Origin: Marinobacter alexandrii
GTDB lineage: Bacteria > Bacteroidota > Bacteroidia > Cytophagales > Cyclobacteriaceae
NCBI GenBank assembly: GCA_039984955.1
Contig: JBDWTN010000007.1
Coordinates: forward strand, 1,930,501-1,994,500
Direction of reading: 5' to 3'
DNA: 64,000 nucleotides
This document shows positions 8,616-16,737 of this stretch, piece after piece; positions within the stretch are counted from its first letter, which is position 1, and the number at the start of each line of letters is the position of its first letter. The notes beneath the pieces are model-generated. The model made no database searches. It was not told the origin of the DNA and saw only the letters and a program-made list of their open reading frames with translations. A program made the position numbers and the translations under genes.

Positions 8616-8924
8616 ATGATTACTTGCTACGTCAACTATAAAATTGATCCTGACAAACTTGAGGAGTTTGAGGCCTACGCCAAAATGTGGATACCATTAG
8701 TCAATAAATTTGGAGGACAACACAATGGCTATTTTCTACCGCATGAAGGGGCAAACAATGTAGCTGTTGCGCTATTTAGCTTTAACTCCCTCGCTTCTTA
8801 TGAACAGTATAGGACAGATAGCATGAATGATCCTGATTGTATAAAGGCTTATGAATATGCTAAAGAAACCAAGTGTATTGTTAGCTATGAGCGAAACTTT
8901 ATGCGGCCGGTTTTTGGCGAATAA
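8616..8924 (+). CDS. NIPSNAP family protein
   Basis: A 102-residue protein with a ferredoxin-like alpha/beta dimeric barrel. The family pattern is visible: YVNYKIDPDKLEEFEAYAKMWIPL at the start, FGGQHNGYFLP in the middle, NVAVALFSFNSLASYEQYR, and a C-terminal strand SYERNFMRPVF. NIPSNAP domains have no fixed enzymatic role; related folds include monooxygenases and chlorite dismutase-like proteins. It is a single gene, divergent from padR and converging on mnmD with no intervening terminator that I can see. Confidence 0.82.
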   Translation: MITCYVNYKIDPDKLEEFEAYAKMWIPLVNKFGGQHNGYFLPHEGANNVAVALFSFNSLASYEQYRTDSMNDPDCIKAYEYAKETKCIVSYERNFMRPVFGE

Positions 8925-9593
8925 TTAGTCATTTTTAATTCCTCTCACCATCTCTTTCTTACCCATGGCCCCTTGTAATGTTTCTACTTTGAATCCAACT
9001 TCAGCTAGGTTTCTTTTGAATTGCCCTTGAGCACAGTAGGTAGTTAAAATTCCTCCCTCTTCCAGAAGTGAATAGCATTTTTTCAGGTTTCCCAAGGACC
9101 AAACTTCTGGTTGCTTGCTTGGAGCAAACGCATCGAAGTAAATAATGTGGAACAGTTGAGAGGTGTTGAAGTGCTCGAGTTTTGTAGTTGTTTTATGTAG
9201 CTTGAATGTAGGCATCAAGTCAAGTTCTTTTTCCCAATCGCTTTCATGAATATTTAGAAGTAAATCCTTTTCCTCATCAGACTGATGAAAGTTGAGGTCT
9301 TCATAAATTTCTTTCCGAATTGGAAACGGCTCAAGTGAGGTAAACTGGATTTTTTGATTCTTTTCTTCAGCGAATTGTGCCGTCAAAAAAGCATTGAGTC
9401 CCGTGCCTAATCCTACTTCCAGAATCTTGATTTCCTCTGCCTGATTTTGAGACAGCCAAAACTCTAATCCTTCCTTAATAAACACATGCATGGACTCTCC
9501 TCTCGCCCCTCGAGTAGAGTGATAGGTTTCATTTAGCTCTTCGTTAAAGAGACTATGTGAACCATCCTCGGTGGTTATTATTTTAATTGGCAT
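8925..9593 (-). CDS. mnmD: tRNA 5-methylaminomethyl-2-thiouridine methyltransferase-like protein (MnmD)
   Basis: A 222-residue SAM-dependent methyltransferase of the MnmC N-terminal-domain type, which methylates nm5(s2)U34 in the wobble position of tRNAs. Motifs include GSHSLFNEELNETYHSTRGA at the N-terminus (family hallmark), ILEVGLGTGLNAFL (SAM motif I), SLEPFPI, and YFDAFAPSKQPEVW. The FAD-dependent oxidoreductase half of MnmC is absent, as in stand-alone MnmD proteins. Its ATG overlaps the stop of ispF by 1 nt (TAATG), so the genes are translationally coupled. The function follows established knowledge for this family; the precise substrate in this organism is inferred. Confidence 0.88.
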   Translation of the reverse strand: MPIKIITTEDGSHSLFNEELNETYHSTRGARGESMHVFIKEGLEFWLSQNQAEEIKILEVGLGTGLNAFLTAQFAEEKNQKIQFTSLEPFPIRKEIYEDLNFHQSDEEKDLLLNIHESDWEKELDLMPTFKLHKTTTKLEHFNTSQLFHIIYFDAFAPSKQPEVWSLGNLKKCYSLLEEGGILTTYCAQGQFKRNLAEVGFKVETLQGAMGKKEMVRGIKND

Positions 9594-10078
9594 TAGTCTT
9601 TATAAATCAGAACAGTGGCATGAGCAGCTACTCCCTCTTCCTTACCTACAAACCCGAGTTTCTCCGTAGTAGTCGCTTTGATGGAAACGTCCTCCTCTTC
9701 AACCCCCATTACTTCAGCCAAACACTTTTTCATTTCTGGAATATGCGGATTGAGTTTCGGCATTTCCAAACATACGGTAGAGTCAACATTCCCTACCTTA
9801 TACCCTTTCTCTCCTATGATTTGAATGACATCTTTTAACAAGATTTTACTGTCGATTCCTTTGAATTTTGGGTCTTTATCTGAAAAGTGAAAGCCTATAT
9901 CTCGCATGTTTGCAGCTCCTAATAGGGCATCACATATGACATGAATGAGTACGTCTGCATCTGAGTGACCATAAGCACCATGTGTGTGTGGCACTTTGAT
10001 TCCTCCAATCCAAAAGTCTACACCTTCTGCAAGGGCATGTACATCGTATCCGTATCCTATGCGTATGTTTGGTTTCAT
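9593..10078 (-). CDS. ispF: 2-C-methyl-D-erythritol 2,4-cyclodiphosphate synthase
   Basis: A 161-residue enzyme of the non-mevalonate isoprenoid pathway that cyclises CDP-ME 2-phosphate to MEcPP with release of CMP, normally a homotrimer with a zinc site. Visible motifs are RIGYGYDVHAL (zinc-binding Asp and His), HSDADVLIHVICDALLGA, DIGFHFSDKDPKF, and a C-terminal EKLGFVGKEEGVAAHATVLI. The frame stays open for 32 codons upstream, but the homologous N-terminus begins at the ATG at 10078, giving the normal family length. It is coupled by a 1-nt overlap to mnmD. Confidence 0.97.
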   Translation of the reverse strand: MKPNIRIGYGYDVHALAEGVDFWIGGIKVPHTHGAYGHSDADVLIHVICDALLGAANMRDIGFHFSDKDPKFKGIDSKILLKDVIQIIGEKGYKVGNVDSTVCLEMPKLNPHIPEMKKCLAEVMGVEEEDVSIKATTTEKLGFVGKEEGVAAHATVLIYKD

Positions 10079-10178
10079 GCGATTATTTATTTGAATTGTT
10101 GCACGGAATTCGAAGTGTTTCTTTGTTGCATCAGGCAAAAGTAGGAAACATCCCCCTGCTATCACACCTCCCATCGCA

Positions 10179-10194
10179 CCCCCTTATAAGGGGG
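10179..10194. repeat. 16-bp perfect palindrome CCCCCTTATAAGGGGG
   Basis: A perfect GC-capped palindrome just after the DUF4349 gene in transcription direction. It lacks a T-run, so it is not a classical terminator, but it could form a tight cruciform or hairpin in the message. Confidence 0.5.
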
Positions 10195-10206
10195 AATTGC
10201 TTCTGG

Positions 10207-11064
10207 TTAGATTTCATTAGAATTTGATTTTTTCTTTGCTCTAATTCTTTGTACGACTTTAATAATGATAAATGCTAAAATCCCAAATGGCCATAGCGCC
10301 AATAGGTAAATCATGAAGGTCAAGAACCCTTGCCACCCTGCTGAGAGAGAGTTGAGCAAACGCTTCGCAAAGCCTGGTCTTTGTTCTCCATCTAATTCGT
10401 AAGGAAGAAGCTCGTAAAATGAAACGTCTAGATTACTGTAGCTTATTTTATGACTTAAGAGTTTAAATTGACCTTGAAGAGATTCAATTTCCACCCTTAC
10501 TTGATTTAGATTTCGTTCTACTTCTAAGATGTCGCGAACATTGTCTGCTTTTTTCAGAATCTCTTGGTAACGTTCCTCCAGTTTCTTTTTGTTCTCAATG
10601 CGTGATTGAAGATCATAGTATCTCTCAGTCACATCATCGGTATTGACCCACCGATTTTCTACTTTCTTGTCTTTCGTAATATCCGCAATCAATGCATCAA
10701 AATGCTGTGGCGGAACTTTGATATTGATATTATAATTGATCCGATCGTATCCTTTGCTTTCATTCTCCGAACCTATGTACGCATCATACTTTTTTAGAAA
10801 ATTGGAAAGCCGGCTATATTCTTCTTTAGTGCTTTCTACTCCATAAGAAATCCCTCCGGTTTTAATAACTTTTTTTTCAATTGCTTCTTGCTGTTGCTGA
10901 GAAGGGCTGGAGGCTTTTCGCATGGATGAACCCGAAATGTTGGAGTCTGCAAGCTCCTCTACCATTGGCGCAGGCTCATATTCTGCAACTGCTAAATCTG
11001 ATCCAGATGTTCCTCCCCCACAGGCAGCCATTAGGAAGGTTATTAGTAGTGTTAGTGTTTTCAT
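10207..11064 (-). CDS. DUF4349 domain lipoprotein
   Basis: A 285-residue predicted lipoprotein: signal peptide MKTLTLLITFLMAAC with a lipobox ending at Cys15. A low-complexity linker (SSPSQQQQ region) leads into the DUF4349 domain (~65-240): KVIKTGGISYGVES, an IKVPPQHFDALI strand, a long coiled-coil hairpin around YYDLQSRIENKKKLEERYQEIL and LEVERNLNQVRVEIESLQGQ, and closing strands LDVSFYELLP. A transmembrane helix (~245-270) and a basic tail end the protein. A lipid anchor plus a C-terminal membrane helix is characteristic of the family. The role is not known. A small membrane protein gene lies directly upstream, 4 nt away. Confidence 0.85.
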   Translation of the reverse strand: MKTLTLLITFLMAACGGGTSGSDLAVAEYEPAPMVEELADSNISGSSMRKASSPSQQQQEAIEKKVIKTGGISYGVESTKEEYSRLSNFLKKYDAYIGSENESKGYDRINYNINIKVPPQHFDALIADITKDKKVENRWVNTDDVTERYYDLQSRIENKKKLEERYQEILKKADNVRDILEVERNLNQVRVEIESLQGQFKLLSHKISYSNLDVSFYELLPYELDGEQRPGFAKRLLNSLSAGWQGFLTFMIYLLALWPFGILAFIIIKVVQRIRAKKKSNSNEI

Positions 11065-11068
11065 TCTT

Positions 11069-11464
11069 TTAAGAATTTTTCTTCATAATTAAAGAGTTAA
11101 TTATTACTGAAGGTTGAAATAAGATTAATATAAGGGATATGCTTAATACATCTGATGCTGCAGTAAAGAATACTACAATAAAAATCAATACTTCCAGAGT
11201 TACTAGTCCGTGCCACCAATTGGACAATTTTAATTTTTTTTGTTTCAATCTAGCCCTTAAAACCAATGGCAGTGCAATTAGCAGGAAGAAAAAGAATGTA
11301 GAAAGCACATATATCTTTATACTTTTTAAAAAATCTATTTGATTAACAACATTTTCTGAAACAGAATATGATAAAAGGAAATCGATGATTCTATTGGCTA
11401 CCAAAAAGCCCAAAAGCAATGATATTAATACTAATACAATTGGCTTTTTATCATTATTCATCAC
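11069..11464 (-). CDS. Small four-helix membrane protein, unknown
   Basis: A 131-residue protein with four clear hydrophobic helices (about residues 8-30, 50-70, 85-105 and 107-125), with positive residues in the loop RARLKQKKLKLSNWW between helices two and three, which should be cytoplasmic. I do not recognise a family. Its stop lies 4 nt before the DUF4349 lipoprotein start, so the two probably form an operon and the proteins may act together in the inner membrane. Confidence 0.55.
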   Translation of the reverse strand: MMNNDKKPIVLVLISLLLGFLVANRIIDFLLSYSVSENVVNQIDFLKSIKIYVLSTFFFFLLIALPLVLRARLKQKKLKLSNWWHGLVTLEVLIFIVVFFTAASDVLSISLILILFQPSVIINSLIMKKNS

Positions 11465-11526
11465 GCCAGAATTGATTTGGCAAAGGGTTTCATAACCCTA
11501 AATTTAGCGTGTAAGGAACAAGAATC

Positions 11527-12315
11527 TTACCAGTATTTCTTTATGGTGTCAAGCAGATTTTGATGGATCTTTCCTCCCGCCACCATCTCCCGCCCAAAAA
11601 GAAAGTCTCCTCCTCCTTTAAAGTCAGTAACTATACCTCCGGCTTCCTGCACAAGAATCACACCTGCACCAATGTCGTAGGAATTGAGATTGTACTCAAA
11701 ATAGCCGCCATATCGTCCACAAGCAACATAGGCCATATCCGCGGCAGCACTCCCCATTCTCCTCAAGCCTTGTGTGTCTTTCATCAGCTGATTAAGAATT
11801 TTCAGGTATTCCTCAAGCCGCTCAAACTCATAGTAGGGGAAGCCTGTAGCAAGGACACATTCAGAGAAAGAGGGCGCTCCTGAAACCTGAATTTTACTTC
11901 CATTTAGATATGCTCCCCCTGCTTTCCAAGCATAAAAACATTCGTCATTTGCCACTTCATACACTACACCGGAAACAATCTTTCCTTCATGCATCAAACC
12001 AATACTTACACAGTAATTTGGTATGCCATGAACAAAATTTGTGGTTCCATCTAGTGGATCAATGATCCATGTATACTCTTTTTGACCTTGAATGGTCGTT
12101 TCTTCCTCGGTAATAAAACCTGCTGCTGGTAAAAGTTTCTGTAAACCTGAAATAATCTGTTTTTCTGACTCTTTATCTACATAAGACACTAAATCACTTT
12201 TCCCTCCTTTATACTCAACTTTATCATACGAAAAGGTTCGTCTTTCTTGCCTTATAAAAGAACCAACTGCCTTGGCCAATTCTGCAACTTGTAATGTTAT
12301 GTTTTCCAGATTCAC
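11527..12315 (-). CDS. suhB: Inositol monophosphatase family protein
   Basis: A 262-residue Mg-dependent phosphatase of the inositol monophosphatase (SuhB) family. Metal-binding motifs are GFITEEE (Glu), IIDPLDGTTNFVHG (the DPxDGT core) and, near the C-terminus, YDIGAGVILVQEAGG, which replaces the usual WDxAAG with the metal-binding Asp kept. The start is a GTG overlapping the rsmI stop (GTGA), so translation is coupled to rsmI. In bacteria these proteins hydrolyse inositol phosphates and related sugar phosphates, and SuhB also takes part in rRNA antitermination in E. coli; which applies here cannot be told. Coupling to a 16S rRNA methylase gene is compatible with an rRNA connection. Confidence 0.9.
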   Translation of the reverse strand: MNLENITLQVAELAKAVGSFIRQERRTFSYDKVEYKGGKSDLVSYVDKESEKQIISGLQKLLPAAGFITEEETTIQGQKEYTWIIDPLDGTTNFVHGIPNYCVSIGLMHEGKIVSGVVYEVANDECFYAWKAGGAYLNGSKIQVSGAPSFSECVLATGFPYYEFERLEEYLKILNQLMKDTQGLRRMGSAAADMAYVACGRYGGYFEYNLNSYDIGAGVILVQEAGGIVTDFKGGGDFLFGREMVAGGKIHQNLLDTIKKYW

Positions 12316-12992
12316 TTTTTACCTTCTAGTACTATGACAAATTCTCCTTTGATGGATTTACTTCCAAAGTACGTCAAAACATCATCTAGGCTACCTGTGA
12401 CTGTTTCTTCGAACTTTTTAGTTAACTCTCTGGAAACCGAAACGTTTCGATCCCCCAAAATTTCTTTGAATTGTTGAAGTGCTTTTAGCAATCGATGTGG
12501 CGATTCGTAAAGCACTATTGTCCTAGACTCATCTTTTAATGTTTCAATCCTCGTCTGACGACCTTTCTTATGTGGCAAGAATCCTTCGTATACAAATCGC
12601 TCACATGGAAATCCAGATTTAACAAGTGCAGGCACAAAGGCTGTTGCTCCAGGTAATGAATCCACTACAATTTCATTAGCTAAAGCTTCTCGAACTAGTA
12701 AAAATCCTGGGTCAGAGATGCCTGGAGTACCTGCATCTGAGATTTGCGCAATGTTAGTTCCAGATTGAAGTTTATCAATGATCTCATTGATTCTCTTATG
12801 TTCATTGTGCGCATGAAAACTCTGAGCTGGTGTCCCAATTTCATAGTGCTTTAATAAATAGCCTGAAGTTCGGGTGTCTTCTGCCAGAATGAGATCTACT
12901 TCTTTCAATACTTCTACCGAACGGTAGGTCATATCCCCGAGGTTGCCGATGGGTGTGGGGACAAGGTAGAGTTTGCCAGTTTCGGTGGTCAT
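12312..12992 (-). CDS. rsmI: 16S rRNA (cytidine1402-2'-O)-methyltransferase
   Basis: A 226-residue tetrapyrrole-methylase-fold enzyme that 2'-O-methylates C1402 in the decoding centre of 16S rRNA. Motifs are LYLVPTPIGNLGDMTYRSVEVL, AEDTRTSGYLLKHY, ISDAGTPGISDPGFLLVREA, LPGATAFVPALVKSG, and FVYEGFLPHKKGR, followed by SRTIVLYESPHRL. It is shorter than the E. coli enzyme (286 residues) because the C-terminal HTH-like extension is absent, as is common in Bacteroidota. It overlaps suhB by 4 nt and leads that two-gene unit. Confidence 0.96.
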   Translation of the reverse strand: MTTETGKLYLVPTPIGNLGDMTYRSVEVLKEVDLILAEDTRTSGYLLKHYEIGTPAQSFHAHNEHKRINEIIDKLQSGTNIAQISDAGTPGISDPGFLLVREALANEIVVDSLPGATAFVPALVKSGFPCERFVYEGFLPHKKGRQTRIETLKDESRTIVLYESPHRLLKALQQFKEILGDRNVSVSRELTKKFEETVTGSLDDVLTYFGSKSIKGEFVIVLEGKK

Positions 12993-13013
12993 GGGGCTAA
13001 TTTAGAGATTTAA

Positions 13014-13052
13014 CCACAGAGGACACAGAGAATGATCACAGAGGACACAAAG
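13014..13052. repeat. Tandem CACAGAGGACACA repeat
   Basis: Two 17-bp copies, CCACAGAGGACACAGAG (13014-13030) and TCACAGAGGACACAAAG (13036-13052), 22 bp apart, upstream of rsmI. This word is a known type of dispersed intergenic repeat in unrelated prokaryotes; function unknown. Confidence 0.6.
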
Positions 13053-13074
13053 GTTCGGATCAAATAATTACCTT

Positions 13075-13150
13075 CATTGCGATCCCCCGATTGGCGGAGA
13101 AGCAATCTTTTAGAGTTAAGATTGCTTCGTTATTCCTCCTCGAATGACGG
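13075..13150. repeat. Dispersed intergenic inverted repeat (CATTGCGA / AATGACG type)
   Basis: The element has an inner 10-bp perfect stem AAGCAATCTT (13100-13109) / AAGATTGCTT (13118-13127) and outer degenerate arms CATTGCGA ... CGAATGACGG. It belongs to the same loose family as the elements at 21037, 31316 and 33064: short palindromic elements carrying CATT..GA near one end and its complement near the other. It lies between rsmI and the pterin dehydratase gene. Confidence 0.65.
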
Positions 13151-13151
13151 T

Positions 13152-13385
13152 TTAAACAAGAGCATCAATCGCTTCTGCGAGTTTATGATCTTTTTCAGTG
13201 ACTATATCTCCAGCATCGTGGGTGTTCAGCTCAAAACTTACTTTGTTATAAACATTGCTCCAATTTGGATGATGGTTCATTTTTTCAGCAATAATGGCCA
13301 CTTTGCTCATAAAGCCGAATGCCTCTACAAAATCGCTGAATTCAAATGTCTTTTTAAGCTTATTGTCTTCTTCTTTCCAACTCAT
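13152..13385 (-). CDS. 4a-hydroxytetrahydrobiopterin dehydratase
   Basis: A 77-residue pterin-4a-carbinolamine dehydratase (PhhB/PCD type), which dehydrates the 4a-hydroxy pterin made by aromatic amino acid hydroxylases so that the cofactor can be recycled. The catalytic signature is clear: [22 protein letters not shown] followed by [18 protein letters not shown], with the two active-site histidines and the Trp. It is slightly shorter than the usual 90-110 residues because it lacks the N-terminal strand. No hydroxylase gene is in the window. A DUF493 gene is 12 nt upstream and probably co-transcribed. Confidence 0.93.
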   Translation of the reverse strand: MSWKEEDNKLKKTFEFSDFVEAFGFMSKVAIIAEKMNHHPNWSNVYNKVSFELNTHDAGDIVTEKDHKLAEAIDALV

Positions 13386-13397
13386 ATCTATTTGATT

Positions 13398-13658
13398 TTA
13401 TAGCGCAATAATCCCCTCAATTGTATTGGCTTGTCTGTATACTTCTATCACTTCCTGACTAGATTTCATTTCTCTGATTAATGTTATGCTCACATATTTA
13501 TTGCCAGAGCTTGGTTTTAGTTTAATAGTGGCCCCTGGAAGAAGGCTCTCAACCTTTAATTGATGCTCGGGTTTAACAATAAATTTAAATGTATAACTCT
13601 CTGGAAAGTGATGTGTTCCTTCCAGTTTTTCTAAAAAGGATGCTTCGTCCCAACTCAT
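13398..13658 (-). CDS. DUF493 (YbeD-like) family protein
   Basis: An 86-residue protein with the small ferredoxin-like fold of the DUF493/YbeD family: FLEKLEGTHHFPESYTFKFIVKP, a central SGNKYVSITLIREM strand and a closing helix VIEVYRQANTIEGIIAL. YbeD in E. coli binds near the lipoyl synthesis gene and is thought to be an allosteric or regulatory module, but no lip gene is present here. It shares a unit with the pterin dehydratase downstream. Confidence 0.85.
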   Translation of the reverse strand: MSWDEASFLEKLEGTHHFPESYTFKFIVKPEHQLKVESLLPGATIKLKPSSGNKYVSITLIREMKSSQEVIEVYRQANTIEGIIAL

Positions 13659-13720
13659 AACATTAATTTATTCGAATAATCTGACATTTATCAAATACAA
13701 ATCTTAAATCAATTCCTTAT

Positions 13721-13756
13721 AAATAAAAAAGCCATCCTGAAAATTCAGAATGGCTT
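13721..13756 (-). terminator. Rho-independent terminator after the PpiD-like gene
   Basis: In minus-strand sense, AAGCCATTCTGAA pairs with TTCAGGATGGCTT (13 bp with one mismatch, 2-nt loop) and is followed by TTTTTTATTT. It lies 22 nt past the stop of the 610-residue gene. Confidence 0.9.
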
Positions 13757-13777
13757 CAAATATTCTCTATTTATTTT

Positions 13778-15610
13778 TTAGAAGAATTTATATCTCATGT
13801 CTTCAATATCCGCAAATTCCTTTATCGCGTCATCAATCTTTCTTGGTACAAAGATCCTGAAGTATGAAAGTGGAAAGTCTGATACTATCGCATTTTGACC
13901 TAGTCTCTGACGTGATACTTGCAATGCGAACGACGAATAATCATCAACATCAGCAGGAATATCTTTCGCGGAAAGCTTCACCACAATTACTCCGTCCTGG
14001 ATATAGAAAGCTTGGGTAATCTCCTCTTCTTCCAAAGCAAATGAAAGTCCAATGGCCTCTGGTGCATACCCAACTCCTGTGATGCTATTAGAAAACATCT
14101 GAAAGTCTGCAGTACCTGTTTTAGCACCATCTCCGTACGCAATAGCTAAAGATTCTACATCTGACCCATCGAGTCCATTCAACTTACTGATAATTGACTC
14201 TGCCTTTTTCTGATTTCTTACTTTCCTTTCAACCTGATTTCTTACCTCATCAAGATTTGCAACTCCTTCTTCTTGTTCAGAAGTCATTGCCGCTACTACA
14301 TATCTATCACCTACTTCACGAACATCAGAAACAGCTCCTGTAGAAGCATCATTGTATAGCCAAAGAACAAGGCTTCTTGCCTCGATCATAGGCCCAACTC
14401 GCTGAGCATTTTTCCCAATCCTATTTGCTTCTCTAACGGTTAATCCTTGCTCTGAAGCTAAGCGATTAAACTCTTCAATATTTCCGGCTGAAGCAGCAAA
14501 AAGATCTGCTTGCCTGTAAGTCTCATTGATTGTCTCATCCGAAACGAAAAACTCCTTCTTCATTTTAGCCACACGATATAGCACGCTATCAGAAGTGATT
14601 TCATCTCTTCTGGAAAGCTTGTAAAATTCATAGGATCCGTTTACAATTTCTGGTTCTGAGACAAATCCCATCTCCTGTTCTACTAATACCGAAGGAAGGT
14701 TGTCATCTGTGTAAGTTATGTATGGATATGGATCATCCGAATTGATGTTCACAAAGCTAGAATCGTTTGCAGCGTTACTCAGAGATAATTTCAGATCTAC
14801 AACTTCGTCAGCCACAATTGCCGAATCAGCACTTGAAGGTGCTAAATCAAAAATCACATAGGATAAACTTCTTGTTTCTTCTCTTTGAAATTCCGACTTA
14901 TGGCTTTTCAGATATGCCTGCAGCTCACTATCGCTTATGCTTACTGTAGAATCCGATACACTCAAGAAAGGTACATACATGTAATCGATTGTACTTGTTG
15001 CATTCTGACTCACATACTCATCCTTCGCTTCGTATTTGGTTACGTAATTCGTCTTTGTGAAGAGGTTAGCATACTTTTCAATTTTCCTACTGGGTACAAG
15101 TGATCGCTCAAAAGCAATCCACGAATCTCTTTGTTGCGGTTGTGCTTGTTGAAGGCTTCCAAGAAAAGCAGTCACATTTTCTTTTTGGAACTCTCCCGTT
15201 TGTGGATTTGCAAAAAACTGGCGGATTTGAGGGCTGATATTACTCCCTTGAACCATATCTACTAGCTCTGTATTTGTCACTGTAATGCCAAGTTGATCGA
15301 ATTGCTCATCATAAGCTTCTTCAAGGATTAATGCATTCCAAGCTTGGTTTCTGATCTGATCTGTTTCCTGTTGAAGTGGATTCCTTCCAGAATTAATTGC
15401 GAAGTTGTACGACAACTCGTCTACTTTGTTTTGAAACTGAGCGTTCGTAATACTTGATCCGGCAATCTCACCTATCGCAGGATTATCTCCATCACCAAAT
15501 AAGGTGGAATTTCCGATTAAGTCAGTGCCAATGAACGCGACCATAGTGACCATGATTGCTCCCACCACGATCTTACCCATCTTGTTTCTCAGTATGCCTA
15601 TTAGTGCCAT
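13778..15610 (-). CDS. SurA N-terminal domain/PpiD-like periplasmic folding factor
   Basis: A 610-residue inner-membrane protein with one N-terminal helix (~12-32) and a SurA-type chaperone domain (NPAIGEIAGSSITNAQFQNKV, then long helices). In homologues a parvulin PPIase domain of ~95 residues sits between the central helical part and the conserved C-terminal portion. Here, after YEFYKLSRRDE (~330), the sequence passes directly into VLYRVAKMKKEFFVSDETINETYRQADLFAAS, the block that normally follows the parvulin domain, so the catalytic domain seems to be missing. It would then act as a pure chaperone near the Sec translocon. It is monocistronic and has its own terminator. Confidence 0.85.
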   Translation of the reverse strand: MALIGILRNKMGKIVVGAIMVTMVAFIGTDLIGNSTLFGDGDNPAIGEIAGSSITNAQFQNKVDELSYNFAINSGRNPLQQETDQIRNQAWNALILEEAYDEQFDQLGITVTNTELVDMVQGSNISPQIRQFFANPQTGEFQKENVTAFLGSLQQAQPQQRDSWIAFERSLVPSRKIEKYANLFTKTNYVTKYEAKDEYVSQNATSTIDYMYVPFLSVSDSTVSISDSELQAYLKSHKSEFQREETRSLSYVIFDLAPSSADSAIVADEVVDLKLSLSNAANDSSFVNINSDDPYPYITYTDDNLPSVLVEQEMGFVSEPEIVNGSYEFYKLSRRDEITSDSVLYRVAKMKKEFFVSDETINETYRQADLFAASAGNIEEFNRLASEQGLTVREANRIGKNAQRVGPMIEARSLVLWLYNDASTGAVSDVREVGDRYVVAAMTSEQEEGVANLDEVRNQVERKVRNQKKAESIISKLNGLDGSDVESLAIAYGDGAKTGTADFQMFSNSITGVGYAPEAIGLSFALEEEEITQAFYIQDGVIVVKLSAKDIPADVDDYSSFALQVSRQRLGQNAIVSDFPLSYFRIFVPRKIDDAIKEFADIEDMRYKFF

Positions 15611-15750
15611 ATTCTTCTAAATGCTCTTTTAATAAGGTCGGCAAAAATAAGGAAATAATTTGCTATTGACTATTTGCTAAAACAATTCAGGAAAGAATTG
15701 TATTCGTAGGTTAATCCGCTGATAATCAGATCACCATCTCAGGTTTAAAA

Positions 15751-16680
15751 TTATCGTTTAGAATCTCCTACCTCTGCTGGAATCATCCGCTCACTTCTAC
15801 TCCAAAAATATGACAAACAAAGACCCGAAATGATATGCCATATGCCCCACCATGCAGCGACAATCGCCATACCACCTAAGCCATCAAAAAAACTGAATAT
15901 CAGGATCAATCCTAAGCCCGAATTTTGAATGCCTGTTTCGATAGCAATAGATCTTTTATCTGTTTGATCTAGTCTAAATAACACACCTATCTGATAGCCG
16001 GTGATCAAGGCAACTGCATTGTGGGCTAACACAAGCAAGATCACAAGATGAATGTATTCCAAAAACAAACTGAAGTTTGCGCTGAATGCCATGAGCACTA
16101 TCACAGCAAAAATGAAAATAGATACATAGTGCATGATCGGATGCATTCGATCACAAAACTTTGGTTTAAATTTTCTTAACAACATCCCTGCTGCAATAGG
16201 CAGAAGAAGGAGCATGGTGATTGTTTTCAGCAATTGCCAAAAATCCAGGCTTACTTCGGTCAAAATATTAGCAGTAGGGGGATAGAGGCTTGCCCAAATG
16301 GTGAGATTAAGAGGAGTCATTATAATAGCCAATGAACTTGAAACAGCGGTTAGACTAACTGATAGCGCGGTGTTTCCTCTTGCCATTGCCGACATAAAAT
16401 TTGAAATATTCCCCCCTGGACATGCTGCAACTAACATCATTCCAAGGGCAAAACTTGGACGTGGCTGGATCAGCATAATGAGCAGAAAAGTGAGCGCAGG
16501 AAGTACGAAAAATTGAGAAATTATCCCTGCGACAACTGATCTCGGATACTTTAGTATCCTTATGAAGTCCTCAAGTTTCAAGTTGATTGCTACACCGAAC
16601 ATAATCAGCCCGAGACTGATGTTTAGATAAAAGAGTTTTGCTTCGCTAAAGTTTAAGGTGACCTGATCTATGGTTTCCAT
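15751..16680 (-). CDS. Bile acid:sodium symporter family transporter
   Basis: A 309-residue inner-membrane transporter with about nine hydrophobic helices. Family hallmarks are the early GLIMFGVAINLKLEDFIRIL, the VAACPGGNISNFMSAMARGNTALSVSLTAVSS stretch with the unwound GGNxSN sodium site, and GIQNSGLGLILIFSFFD in the second inverted repeat (the E/GxQN site). BASS proteins move organic anions with sodium; in marine bacteria candidate substrates include bile-acid-like compounds, pantoate or other carboxylates, and the substrate cannot be set from sequence. It stands alone between ppiD and the serine hydrolase. Confidence 0.9.
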   Translation of the reverse strand: METIDQVTLNFSEAKLFYLNISLGLIMFGVAINLKLEDFIRILKYPRSVVAGIISQFFVLPALTFLLIMLIQPRPSFALGMMLVAACPGGNISNFMSAMARGNTALSVSLTAVSSSLAIIMTPLNLTIWASLYPPTANILTEVSLDFWQLLKTITMLLLLPIAAGMLLRKFKPKFCDRMHPIMHYVSIFIFAVIVLMAFSANFSLFLEYIHLVILLVLAHNAVALITGYQIGVLFRLDQTDKRSIAIETGIQNSGLGLILIFSFFDGLGGMAIVAAWWGIWHIISGLCLSYFWSRSERMIPAEVGDSKR

Positions 16681-16737
16681 CAGGTGAAAGATAAAAAAAC
16701 TAGCTAACTACCAGAAGTGGCATACAAATAGGCACTT

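Noticed and set aside
10179-10194. CCCCCTTATAAGGGGG as a terminator of the DUF4349 gene
   Set aside because: Perfect palindrome but no T-run in either direction; listed only as a repeat.
13077-13403. 108-codon plus-strand frame opposite the pterin dehydratase gene
   Set aside because: It lies antisense to a well-supported gene and in a repeat; no domain in its translation.
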